Source: Strigamia acuminata
Taxonomy: Eukaryota; Arthropoda; Chilopoda; Geophilomorpha; Linotaeniidae
DNA length: 64,000 nucleotides
NCBI GenBank assembly: GCA_949358305.1
Contig: OX442315.1
Coordinates: 31,336,427 to 31,400,426 of the forward strand
Reading direction: 5' to 3'
Each line of letters begins with the position of its first letter. Position 1 is the stretch's first letter. Made by a program: the position numbers and the translations under genes. The notes beneath the pieces are model-generated. The model worked only from the letters and a program-made list of their open reading frames with translations. It was not told the origin of the DNA and made no database searches. Shown here in pieces: positions 23,201 to 33,600 of the stretch.

Positions 23201-24648
23201 TGTTTGCACTGCGTGTGTGTGAGCTCTGCAACTCGTCAAATTCGGTGTTGCCTCGAATGAATTGTAAATGAAAATTAATAAAGAGAAATAAAAAGAACAC
23301 GACCACTTGTGCAACTGACGCAACATAAACAGACGTAAATTGAAATCAAGTAATATAATATAATAATGGGAGCTACAAATAATAAATTGCAATTCTTGAC
23401 GTAAAGCCAAGATTCTCCACAGATTAATGGGAACTTCCCTGACGCCATATTGCGTTTTTGTTCTTCGTTTCAATGGAGTAAATTGGATCACTAACTAAAA
23501 GATTCGACGATTAAAATCTTTTTAAAGATTGGTCAACGGCCCGGACAAACATTTTTCAAAATCTATAAAATAATCTATTTCGTGGGACAAAAATATTTTC
23601 AAGTTGGGCCGCTTCTGGGTCACATTTCATGTGTGGTAAGTGATATTCAAGTAATCCCTCGACCTCCAGGATTTAAAATTTGTATTCAATACCTAGATTC
23701 TATGTATCAGCATGAGAAATCTCTATAGAAACCAAAATCTGACACCATCTGAAGCCTATTCTGAAACATTTTTATGTATAAATTCAAATATAACCACGTT
23801 TTGGCCCCAAAAAGCTAAAACCAGTGAAACAAAAGTCACAAACTCACAACTTAATCCATTCATTGTTATGTATTTAGAAATCTGGAAAAATTAAACAATT
23901 AATTCAAACCGGAAATGAAATTTCTCCTTTCAAATATTGATAAAACACATCGTTTCTTACTTCATTTTCCTGTTTCCCATTCAACATATTTTTCCCTTTC
24001 TTTCTAGATTATAATAAATGATAACATGATAACATGACGCTCCAGTAAACAACTCTTTCCTTTCCTCCTCCCTTTAAAATGCCATCCAACTATTATGATA
24101 ATTTAACAAACCAGGAAAAATGCACGTTTAGTAAATTCCAGTACAGTGCACTTGGTCACAAGTTCACAGCTTAATTAACTCATTTAATTCCCCCCTCGAA
24201 ATTCCTTTGAACGAAACAAAAACCCACAAATGCCACTTTCCAAACGAACAAACAAAACAAAACAAAACAATGTTAAAAAAAAATAAATTATAAGACATTA
24301 AAAATAAGTCAATGGATGCATCGAATCAAATCAAAACAAGTGTGAAATTAAAATAAATAATCAAAGTTACGGTAACAAAACAAACAGGTGAGCGGATTCC
24401 ATTCATTTCAGGACACTGGCCTTTAGGCTAAATCCTCGCACAGGGCCTTCAAAACCATTTAAAACTCGCATTCCTTTCATTATTTTTTTCCTACTATCAA
24501 TTATTACTACATTTCAAAACAGAATAAAGTGATCGTTATTTACTATTCGTGGTGGTAAGTTGTGTCCGTCATTGATAGAATGACTGGAGCTCGGGAACAG
24601 TGGTTTAAGAAGTTTGTAGAAAAGTTGCGCGATTACCTGATTGTCCAT
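11217..24648 (-). CDS. RALGDS: Ral guanine nucleotide exchange factor (RalGDS/RGL)
   Basis: The protein links Ras to Ral by catalysing GDP release from Ral at membranes. The common part starts with the exon whose 5' edge is 14030 ([20 protein letters not shown]). It continues through the Ras exchanger N-terminal (REM) domain ([35 protein letters not shown]). The CDC25-type catalytic domain follows ([65 protein letters not shown]). After a serine-rich linker, the C-terminal Ras-association domain runs to VLRLKQDDD and KKKLLSVTI. The coding end is TGA at 11217. Upstream, at least four alternative phase-0 first exons occur at 15362-15457, 20798-20818, 22930-23100 and 24637-24648. The acceptor at 14030 is a tandem CAGCAG, so isoforms may differ by one Gln. 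Confidence 0.92.
13926..14030 (-). other. First common exon of RGL
   Basis: On the minus strand TTTTTACAG precedes CAG CCA ACA TGG, and the exon ends at an AGT|GTAAGA donor. It starts in phase 0, so any upstream exon ending on a codon boundary joins it in frame. It encodes the TWRYWGEE block seen at the start of the conserved RalGDS region. Confidence 0.8.
15362..15457 (-). other. RGL candidate first exon, 32 codons
   Basis: From an ATG at 15457 the frame runs 32 codons ([20 protein letters not shown] ... QWTDFG) to a GGG|GTATTT donor, ending in phase 0. It contains a [12 protein letters not shown] stretch with three cysteines but no domain I can name. A TTACGTCA site lies about 175 bases upstream. 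Joining to the exon at 14030 is inferred. Confidence 0.55.
15632..15639. promoter_or_regulatory. CRE/ATF-like site upstream of RGL exon at 15457
   Basis: TTACGTCA lies about 175 bases upstream of the ATG of the 32-codon candidate first exon, on the flank expected for a promoter. Confidence 0.35.
17440..17925. mobile_element. Possible degraded hAT-type fragment
   Basis: The stretch contains GGGCCGTGGGTTGGACGTCCC at its right end and two GGGCCACATT blocks. These resemble the ends of hAT-family non-autonomous elements, which typically carry GGTTGGACACCCC-like termini. I could not define both ends or a target duplication, so this is only a suggestion. Confidence 0.3.
18006..18356 (-). other. Unassigned 116-codon open frame
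   Basis: An uninterrupted minus-strand frame begins [18 protein letters not shown] and later reads [19 protein letters not shown] and [17 protein letters not shown]. Its composition looks protein-like, unlike the surrounding AT-rich intron. I do not recognise a domain. It could be a retroelement fragment, a cassette of the RGL gene, or chance. Confidence 0.3.
18589..18627 (-). other. Possible 39-base cassette exon of RGL
   Basis: Minus strand: acceptor CACAATCCAG, then 13 codons ([13 protein letters not shown]), then donor ACG|GTAATGG. It is phase 0 on both sides, so it could be included between any first exon and the exon at 14030 without a frame change. Confidence 0.35.
20798..20818 (-). 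other. RGL candidate first exon, 7 codons
   Basis: ATG ATG AAG GAT CGC TTT CAA is followed by a consensus donor GTAAGTG and ends in phase 0. A potential acceptor (TTTGTACAG) directly precedes it, with a donor-like CAT|GTAAGT 37 bases further upstream, so the 5'UTR may contain a tiny intron. A perfect TGACGTCA lies about 140 bases upstream. Confidence 0.55.
20957..20964. promoter_or_regulatory. Perfect CRE palindrome upstream of RGL 7-codon first exon
   Basis: TGACGTCA lies about 140 bases upstream of the ATG pair at 20818. A near-repeat, TGACATCA, follows six bases later. Confidence 0.5.
22930..23100 (-). other. RGL candidate first exon, 57 codons
   Basis: From ATG at 23100 the frame reads [20 protein letters not shown] and later [20 protein letters not shown], then GGAGTT|GTAAGTT, a consensus donor in phase 0 after 171 bases. 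The start is basic and the rest looks protein-like. It is the longest candidate first exon of the gene. A TGACGTAA site (CRE variant) lies about 300 bases upstream, at 23397. Confidence 0.6.
23397..23404. promoter_or_regulatory. CRE/ATF-like site upstream of RGL 57-codon first exon
   Basis: TGACGTAA is the complement of TTACGTCA. It lies about 300 bases upstream of the ATG at 23100. Confidence 0.35.
24637..24648 (-). other. RGL candidate first exon, 4 codons (most distal)
   Basis: ATG GAC AAT CAG is followed directly by the donor GTAATC, phase 0. This is the most distal of the four candidates and sets the outer limit I give for the gene. Its shortness makes it the weakest taken alone; the correct phase and donor support it. 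Confidence 0.4.
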
Positions 24649-25330
24649 TTTGGGGCGGTTGCAGTTGAATTCAAGGTTCGTAGCGCTTCAAAAGTTTAAA
24701 TCATCATGTGTTGGCTCGTTATCTGTTGGTTCTAGGCCGTGCCATCGTCTCGTCAGCTGTTATTACGCAGTATGTCGTGCACAGATCACGATGGAGGTTT
24801 CACGTTTCCGCATTGACACCATTTGAAATTTGTTTTTGGAAAAATTGGGCTGGCCACAACTGTGCGCAGACGAGAGTAGAAACACGCGGTTCAGATTTAC
24901 TGCGCTCGTGCTGCCATCTCTTGTTGAATGAATCGTAGAGTACCGTGCAGGTATTAGACATTTTTTTGAAAAATGATTTATTGCTTTCATTATTTTATAA
25001 ACTCAAATTGGAAATTTTTTTATTTGAACAACAAGAGAGCACCTTTCAGCGCATTCACAGAAGCTATGAAACCTTCGTGCCATTCATCAATCGAAGAAAA
25101 GGTATCTTTCAACAAGGTATTGATTTCCTCCAAATAGATGTTTAAAGTTTCGCCGAAAGCCTGCAAAGTAATCGTTTTAAACTTAACTTCTGTACCAAAA
25201 CCATCAAAAGTGGTGAGTGCAGTGACGCATTTGTATAACTTGAGATGATGTGTAATTTCGGGGTTGGGGGCCCTAATTCTACAATTTTGTTGAATCTTAA
25301 AACTGCTAGCTTTATAGTTTGCAGTTTTCT
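24649..25330. other. Intergenic region 5' of RGL
   Basis: No supported coding exon. The part nearest 24650 is the likely promoter or 5'UTR region of the most distal RGL first exon. Confidence 0.5.
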
Positions 25331-25334
25331 AAAA

Positions 25335-25599
25335 CAGCGCTTCTCAAACTGTGTAATGTAGCGGGCTGGTGTCTTTTATCACAATGTGTTACGGAACAGT
25401 GTCATATTCAGGAACGGTAAAATTTTGATGAAACAGGGACTGGACTAGGTAACATTTATGTAAAACAGACCCAATTTTTACGTAGTATGTATCAAAGTAC
25501 CAAATTTATTTTAATATTGCTCTACTAAGCCTTTAGGTAAAGCAGCTTCTTGCTCGTGGACTGGCACCGGTCCACGGACCACCACTTTGAGAAGCGCTG
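25335..25599. mobile_element. hAT-type MITE, 265 bp
   Basis: Inverted ends CAGCGCTTCTCAAACTG and, in complement, CAGCGCTTCTCAAAGTG bound a 265-base segment with no coding frame. Including flanking AAAA/TTTT, similar GTTTTCT and GTTTTAG sequences flank the two sides, a plausible decayed 8-base duplication. The CAGNGNTTCTCAA terminus is typical of hAT elements. Confidence 0.65.
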
Positions 25600-25937
25600 T
25601 TTTGTTTTAGTATACGGTACACATTTTGAGGCCTTTAGTGCTTCTATGCCTAAACCTGCCGACTTATCTACAGTTTTAGAATTTACATGGTGAGTTAAAA
25701 GTCTGGACACCTTTTTTTTTTTAAAAAAATGACATGTTATATCAATCCGCTAATTTTGTTTTTATTTTAAACAAAAAACATTTAACTTAAGATGACTAAG
25801 TTGTATACACTAATACTAATCTGGGTGCTCTACAACTTTGTAATTGGAAATCTAGAAATCTTCAACCGTTTAAAAAGTACAAAATGCTTAACTTTGAAGA
25901 TAGCCCACCATCGACTTCCTTTTCTATTGCATTATTA

Positions 25938-27459
25938 CAGCCCCCGGACAAAAGTCCTGCAACAGAGCAATTTTTTCACTTACTTCAAACTTTGATGGCA
26001 TCTAGCATAAAAACCATGACAGCTAGAGCAATTAAACTTTAAAAATTGAAAAGCCCTATCTTTTTAGACTGGAATCACTTTATAACATCAGCTGAAAACA
26101 TCTTTATTCAGTACGAAAAAAACAAAAATAAAAAATACACCAGAGACAAAAGTCCTGCAACACAACAAAATTGGTACAAAAGTCCTGCAACTTCTGCTAA
26201 AACTCTCTTTCCCCTCAATATATGGGATTGGCATAAACCATACACGTGATATACTGTATAATAATTTGCATATTTGCAAGTGATTGCCTATCATTCACTA
26301 ATTTTGTAAGCAATAAGCTTTTTAAGCAATGGCTGCAAAATGCACACCTATTGAGTTCGGAGTGAGAAAATTAATAATTAAAAAGCATTCCGAAGGCATT
26401 TCCAATGCACAAATTGCAAGTCAAATAGGAATTCATCGTTCGACTTTGGGCAGAATTATCAAGACTCATGAAGAAACCGGAAAATGCAATGCGAGATTAA
26501 GGTCAGGTCGTCCACGCCATACAAAAAGACAGAAGACAACATCCTCAGAAGTCTTGTGAAGAAATCCAGGAAAGATTCTGCCAGAAAAATAACAGCTAAA
26601 TGGATTGATATAATAAAAAAACCTGTATCTGAAAAATTAACAAGGCGCCGACTCCAGGAAATGGGATATGGATTTCGAGTTGCAAAGAAGAAGCCACTTC
26701 TCACACGTGCAATGCAAAAAAAAACGAGTTTTATGGTGTCAGAAACATAAAGATTGGACTGTTTAACAGTGGAGACAAGTTATCTTCAGCGATGAGTCGC
26801 AATTTTGTTTGTTTAAAGATGGGAAAACTACAGTTTTAAGAAAAAAGGGAGAAGAATTCCATCCCCATTGCATTTCAAAGACTGTCAAATTTGCACCTGG
26901 GATAATGGTTTATGGAACCATGACAGTAAACGGACTTGGAAGCTTAGAAACTGTGAAACAAAGCATTAATGCAGAGGTTTACATCAATGTTTTGGATAAT
27001 TGCCTCATTCCAACCGCCAAACACTATTTTCCGGATGGCAGTTACATCTACCAACAAGATGGTGCGCCTGCTCATAGGGTGAAAGTATGGGAATTGATGT
27101 GTTGGACTGGCCAGGAAACTCACCGGACCTTAATAGTATCCATCCCTAGAAGGATTACAGCAGTTTTGAAAGCTAGAGGTGGAGCCACGAAGTACTGAGA
27201 AGAAAGTTGCAGGACTTTTGTACCAATTTTGTTGTGTTGCAGGACTTTTGTCTCTGGTGTATTTTTTATTTTTATTTTTTTCGTACTGAATAAAGATGTT
27301 TTCAGCTGATGTTATAAAGTGATTCTAGTCTAAAAAGATAGGGCTTTTCAATTTTTAAAGTTTAATTGCTCTAGCTGTCATGGTTTTTATGCTAGATGCC
27401 ATCAAAGTTTGAAGTAAGTGAAAAAATTGCTCTGTTGCAGGACTTTTGTCCGGGGGTTG
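25938..27459 (+). mobile_element. Tc1-like transposon (IR/DR type), 1522 bp, nested
   Basis: It starts CAGCCCCCGGACAAAAGTCC and ends with the complement, GTCCGGGGGTTG, flanked by TA on both sides. Inverted repeats of about 260 bases carry three copies each of the direct-repeat motif ACAAAAGTCCTGCAAC, the IR/DR arrangement. The two repeats are nearly identical, so the insertion is fairly recent, although the transposase inside is broken. Confidence 0.9.
26329..27198 (+). pseudogene. Tc1 transposase, frameshifted and deleted
   Basis: Three pieces in different frames make up the transposase. The first (26329-26559) is the paired-like DNA-binding N-terminus, with IASQIGIHRSTLGRIIKTHE and the GRPRHT motif. 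The second (about 26510-26750) continues with RRLQEMGYGF. The third (about 26760-27198) carries the catalytic core: IFSDESQFCLF with the first Asp and YIYQQDGAPAHR with the second. After that, a frameshift and deletion remove the PDLNPIE region holding the third acidic residue; the sequence jumps to the C-terminal RRITAVLKARGG. The copy cannot encode active transposase. Confidence 0.88.
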
Positions 27460-27643
27460 TAGAATTGATATATCTTCAGTCATTAAAAAAAAAAGATGTT
27501 TATAGACTTTTGACTCACCCTGTAAACCCCAGTAGCACGGATGATCGATTTAACATCATATCTATCTAGATGCGATATTTAATAGTTCATTGTGATACTT
27601 GGGAATTGGCTTAATATTAGCCCAATCTTGGCTAAATTATTTT

Positions 27644-30600
27644 CTAGAACATGGTGCACATTTTGTGGCTCTTAAAAATCAAAGGCACTAGACTCGCGCC
27701 AAATGCATCTATGCTTAAACGCGCCGTTGAATAAGCATCGACATGCAATTCCCTCAGCCATGCCTTATATGTTTGATCCCGCAAACTGATAACTATATCC
27801 TGAATGGAACGTTTCTTCAAAGTTTCAATAGGAGAAGTAGTAAAACTGCTTTCTTCATCCGTCGCGTCAACGTCTTCACCCAAAGTGTAATTTTTAAGTC
27901 CTGGCCAGAATCCAGATACCGGTTGTACAGATGGCACTTTTGGAATAATTAAAAATTTATGAGGTGTAGTGGAAGAACATTCAATTTCATGTTCAACTGA
28001 AAAATATGAACAAATTTTAAAGTAAAGCAGTTTGTGCTGTGTGGTCTGGACAGCTGTGTGGTTCAGTTCAGAGTTCAGACAGAACTATTAGAATCCAAAC
28101 AGACGAAAGAAAGTATCAAAAATCGGAAATTCAAGTAAGAAAGTTTCGGAATATTGTTGGAATTCAGAAGATTCTGATTGGGAGATTCGAGCAATTGTCA
28201 AACCCCTGACTTACAAGTTAGTGACTAGTAACTAGACACATTGCTGGGGACCAAACCACACAGCTTACAGTGGGTGCATTCAAAGTTTTTAGGCGTATGT
28301 GACCCTTAGGAGCATATTTAACGTCAACTTGGAGAGTGGGATCTCGGGAAGGATCGTTTGTCCTGAAACTTGCCCACCCAGTAGTCTCCTCTGGATGCTT
28401 TGGAGCACTGGGAACGAATTTAGTACCGGGAAATCTGTATAGGTCGGGCCACGGGCAGGGCTGGACTGGGAACAAATTTATTACCGAGAAATCTGGGTGT
28501 CCAGGTCACAATTAATGAAGTCGGGACAGGCTACAGCAGGCCAAAGCGGCCACGGGGTATGAAAAAAAATTTCACGTTTGGGAAATTCCCGATATCTCGC
28601 CGGGCCAGTCCAGCACTGTTGGAGTGATTTAGCAAACCTTCACTGTTCAGGGTGACCCAAATCTCAATTTGGATTTTAAGTCACCAGTCTATTAAGTAGT
28701 TATGACACTTTTTTATCTTGGCACACTGCTCGGCACCCTTATTCTCGAGCGCCTTTCGGCGGTGCTTACCTCGCCTTTCGCCTGGCGCCAGCCCTGGGTT
28801 AACTAAAACAGCAAACATGAAATCTTTGAATGCACCTACTGTATTGTGAAAAAGAAATAAAAGTTATTTACTCTCACTAATTTCCTGTGCAGTTATCATT
28901 GGTTCCATTGATTTAATTAAATCTGCAGTTAAATCATTTAACTTTATAATAAAATTCTTTCCAATGAGCTTCACTACTTTCTATGAAATACAAAATATTT
29001 TTTACATAAGTCATTGAATTAAGATATCATAAGAAAATAATAGTTTATTTACAAATGTCTCTTTGTGAGCATCTCTGATTCTTTGTTTGTGCTTTTCTTC
29101 TGTAGGGGCGAGCTCTGAAAGCAGTTGTTCAAGTTTAGCTTTGTAAGTTGGCAAGCCCATATGACTGTGGAGACGTTTTTGGATAGATGATTTGTCAACA
29201 TCCCATTCTGAAAGAACGTCGCCTGATGATGTTTTCAATGTCGATATTTCACGTCTTAAGGCAGATCTATGATTGTTATGTGTAGCATCGCAAGCAAACT
29301 TTGCAAAATTGATTGCAATGGATTCAATGTGCTGAGCTTGTTTGCAAAACTCTGTAATGAATAAGTGTTTAGATCGTGTCGAGATACAAATCCACTTCTA
29401 CAGTCTGCGCCCGCTATCTAAATGCTAAATTCAAACACTATACTCTAACCAACTACAAGTTGGTCCTTTCTCCCATTGGGCGAGCCTCATTACTCCTACT
29501 GTACTGCCACCAGGAAAAGTATTTTTTTTTATTATACTAAACGATTAAAATGATGATATTTTATTTGTATTTTATAATAAAATGTTTTTTCCATTCATGA
29601 AATTGAATTTTATGCTGTTTTTAATTCATCATACATGTTTGTTTACTTTATTGGTTGCTTTGTCAGGAAAGCAAACAATTTTTGAATTATTTTTTCGATT
29701 ACAATGTCTGTACATCAAGTTCAATTCTGGAGGTTTGGTTTATTTTTTGTATCACTACACAATAGGAGAAAGGACTAACTTGTAGTTGGTTAGAGTATAG
29801 TAAATTCTATTTTTGCACACAAAAATGCAATAGACAAACACACAAGTTTTTCTCTTTGATTTTGGCATCAAGACAAAGGGCGCATGCTTTAGTACCGGTA
29901 GCCAGGGCTAACTCTAAACCTAACCCTAAAACCCTAGACTCTAAACCCCGGGCCAAGTGACCCTCCTCGCCCGCCACCCTCTCAATCTCTCCCAGGGCCT
30001 GCCGGTAGCCGTAGAAAACTATTTTTTGGGTCCGATCATTTCGTCGCCATTTGTTCACAATTACTTTCACTTTGATTCGATCTATTTCAGGCGCGATCAT
30101 TGCGACGAAATGAACCGATTTCCTCTTAATTTTGTAATTAGCATAGATTCACCTAAAATATTGTCAACGCAAAAATTTTTACTCTGATCCCAGTAACCTT
30201 TGAGGGTAGTTTCTATTTCCTTGTATGAATTTTCAATGTTTTCAGGTATTGAGCTTTCAAATGTAACAGGCCTTTGTCCTCTCTTTTGATAATACTCCTA
30301 GAAATGTTATATCAAATGCATTTTGAGTTAAACATTATTATAATTGTCCCTCTGTCCCGAATTAGAATTACTTCTGTTAATGAAACTACTTCATTTTGAG
30401 TATTCCATAAAAGGTTTTGAATAATTGCTTGAAAATTTTGTCCGGGATCTGGAGTTTCGTTAAAAATCAAGTCAAAAGTTGGGTTTTTAACGTATCTCAC
30501 ACTTGCGGCACTGTAAGTTGTTTTTTGTTTTAGTATGCTAAATTTTGTATAATTGTGCGTACTCTTTAGAGTATACTAAAGATGCGACATTAGTCTTGGG

Positions 30601-33600
30601 AACTCTAGGTTTCTCCTTCACACGTTTTTTTACATCTTCAACAGGAGCACTTTCTGCTGTTGGAAAAATAATTAAAATTTATTAACATTTGATTTTCTTT
30701 TTAATAACAAACCTTGATCTGCTACAATAACTCCCAATTGAATTCCTATCTGCACGCTCTCAGAAATCATATTTTTGTATACTTCTAAACAATTTTGTAT
30801 TGAAGCAGCTGATGACTTAAAAATGAATAATATTATTTTCCAACTGAAACCCTATATACCTACAGTTCGCGCCCGGTATATTAATGCTAAATTCAAACTG
30901 CGCATCACATTCTGCGCATTCATTTAAGATGGCGATTCTCAAGCTTGTTGCCCACAGAGAAAATACAACAACAATATTTTGGTACTAAGCTGTAAATTAC
31001 TTTTGATGAGTTTATTGTTGTATATTTACTTAATTTTAACATTATTAGGCCTAATATTAGGTTTAATACTGCTAAATAATAACTGAAATTAGAAAATCGT
31101 CTGCGCAAAATGGGATGCGCAGTACAAATTTAGCATCAAGATACTGGGCGCGAACTGTAGACACGTGCCTAGTAGCAAATTCTTCCTTACTTAATAATTA
31201 ATAATACTTACAGATTCGCGTGCCATGGTTTTACTCATCATATCAAGGTCTGACTCTAGTTTCTTCTTTGTGCTTGCAGTAGCTTTAACTTCAGACTTAA
31301 TTTTTATTACAGCAGCTCGGAACTGCCGATTAATACTTTCAACAAACTCTAAATCTAATTCTGCATATTGCCATCTGAAAGAAATAAGGTGTCTGAAATA
31401 ATAAAACTGCATTTTAAAAGTAAATCCTGAAATTTGTAAAATACTTCTCCAAATAATTGTTGACTATAATATCTTCCTCATTCTTCCATCTGGTTTCTAT
31501 GTCTAATACAATTTGTTTCGACTGGTCACGAAACGCCTCAATTTTTGTATTTAGAATCACAATTTGACTAGTGTATTTTTCTATTTCATCATCACTATAA
31601 TTTCCGTTTTTGAAAAATGATCTGAAAATTAAACCTATACTTAAGACAGAACTCGCTAAAATAACCAAATTTACACCTTAATGATTTTAGAAACTCCTCG
31701 TTTGAGGCTACTAAATCATCACACACAATATCAGGGTTTAGTTTTTCCAATGCTCCAATTTCATTGCTGATGTAATCATCAATCATTGACTCCATTTCTT
31801 TCTTTTGGCCAATGAGGGTTTCGGAGATAGTAGCCGTCAACATTCTTTCTTCCATGTTAGTAATTTGTCCCGAAAGTTGGTACAAACTTTCCTGCTGATT
31901 GTCAATCAAAACTTCGTATTTCTTTCTTTCGTCTTCCACTACTTTCATCGCTGCTAAAACTTTTCGAGACACCAGATCAGCGTGTTCCTGCAATTCCTTT
32001 TTTCGGACAATCAGCACGTCCTTGTAAATACGTTTCATCCGTGTTTGGTGGATCTTGAGACGAAATTCCAACTCGTTATTTAACTCAGTTATCTAATGAA
32101 ACGTTAATTTACTCAATGTGTAACGCTATACCATATTTTTGACACACGAACTTTATTATCTTTGATTGCTTCAGCCTGACGCACGGATTGTATCATCCAA
32201 TTTTCCCAATGAGCAGCAAAATTTACTCCCAGACTACATAAACAATTCAAAGAATTTTATAATGATGAAGTTTAGTCCATCGAAACAGTGGATGCATTCA
32301 AAGCGTGTTTGTGTAGTGTTTGGGCATTTCCACAGCACTAATTAATGCTGTGAACTTTGAGTACTTTTCAGTACTGAAAATATGATGGAAATATAACTTT
32401 CCATACATGAACTTTCCATACACATTTCCACTATGCGGAAAGACGATCATTTACAGCTATATTTCCATTCAACTTTCTATATGGAAATCTCACTCAGTGT
32501 AACATAAACTTTGAATGCCCCAATGACACTACACTGCAATGCTTCTGAAGTAAACCAATGATGCTATTCAAGTTAGGACTTACGCACCCGTTTTTATGTT
32601 GGGGCTATGTAAATTCTATTGTGTAAATTACGGTATGATACTAACATTCGCATTATGTGCTGGAGCCGCGACTCACATCCGGCCCAAGTTGGAGGTTCGG
32701 GCCAATCAGGTAATTGGATTGATGATAAAGCATGAGGAGGCAAAGACAATATTTCGTTCACTGTCAACTCTATATTGGAAAAAGTCCCAGTCGGGTATGA
32801 TGGTAAAGTCAACCCTTTTGTGTCAATATTATTCCACAATTTAGAATCCTGAACAACAGATATGGTGGAAGTGGTAGCAACATTAATTCCATTATCAATT
32901 GGTTGTTCCTTTTGTGTCTGAGAATGAGGTATTGATTTCATCGATTCCTGACCAATAGCATCTTGTTTTGGTCGTTCTGTTATTGGTTCCAGCTTGTAAA
33001 TAAAATAAAAAATTGAATCGAAATTGAGAAGGCAAAAGTCAAATCTGTTCTAAATTACTAAATATCCAACAGCTAATCCAAAATAATCTTTTAAATCGAC
33101 GCGATAACGATTGATTTCTTCTAAAATTAAGTTGGGAAGCTGAGTAACGATCTTTATTCGTTTTTGTGTATACGATTTGTACCTATAAAGCATAAAATCA
33201 TGTAACTGGATTGAACCAAACCAGTGAAACATTTTAAAGACTCAACTGTTCTTCAATTCTTGAAAGTTGGTCTCTCACACATTTTAGTTTTGACTGAAGA
33301 GCTTCTTCCTTTCCCACCTGGCGTAACCGATCAATCAAAACACCCAAGTGACTTTCTTCATACTGGAAATAAATATACTTATGCAAACACTTATACATAA
33401 AATAAAAATTAACGAAACTGGACGTTTATTATTGGTTGGCCCCCACCCTGGGCTTGACGTTTTTTCGGGGCGCCTTTTATCAAAATTTTTAATAATAAAA
33501 TAAAACAATTATACTTTCTGTATGAAGCAACATTTTATATACAGTATATAGATGCTCAATGACTTGGGCGGGGGGGCCCTAGAACTTGGGGGCCCTGGGC

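Larger units (their letters stand above)
14041..24636. other. Long 5' intronic region of RGL
   Basis: About 10.6 kb, against common-part introns mostly of 50-300 bases. Apart from the candidate alternative exons, it holds AT-rich sequence, short tetranucleotide tracts such as (TTTA)n near 17957, and possible transposon fragments at 17440-17925 and 18006-18356. No other complete gene is supported. Confidence 0.6.
25686..27522. mobile_element. Outer TA-flanked element interrupted by a Tc1 copy
   Basis: The ends CATGGTGAGTTAAAAGTCT (left) and, in complement, CAGGGTGAGTCAAAAGTCT (right) are inverted repeats followed by T-rich stretches, each flanked by TA. Only 252 bases on the left and about 61 on the right belong to this element; the middle is a complete Tc1-like insertion. 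Without it the element would be about 313 bp with no coding capacity, a MITE. Confidence 0.75.

Noticed and set aside
23075-23491. 138-codon minus-strand frame upstream of the 57-codon RGL exon
   Set aside because: It is out of frame with that exon, low in conserved features and interrupted by likely 5'UTR sequence.
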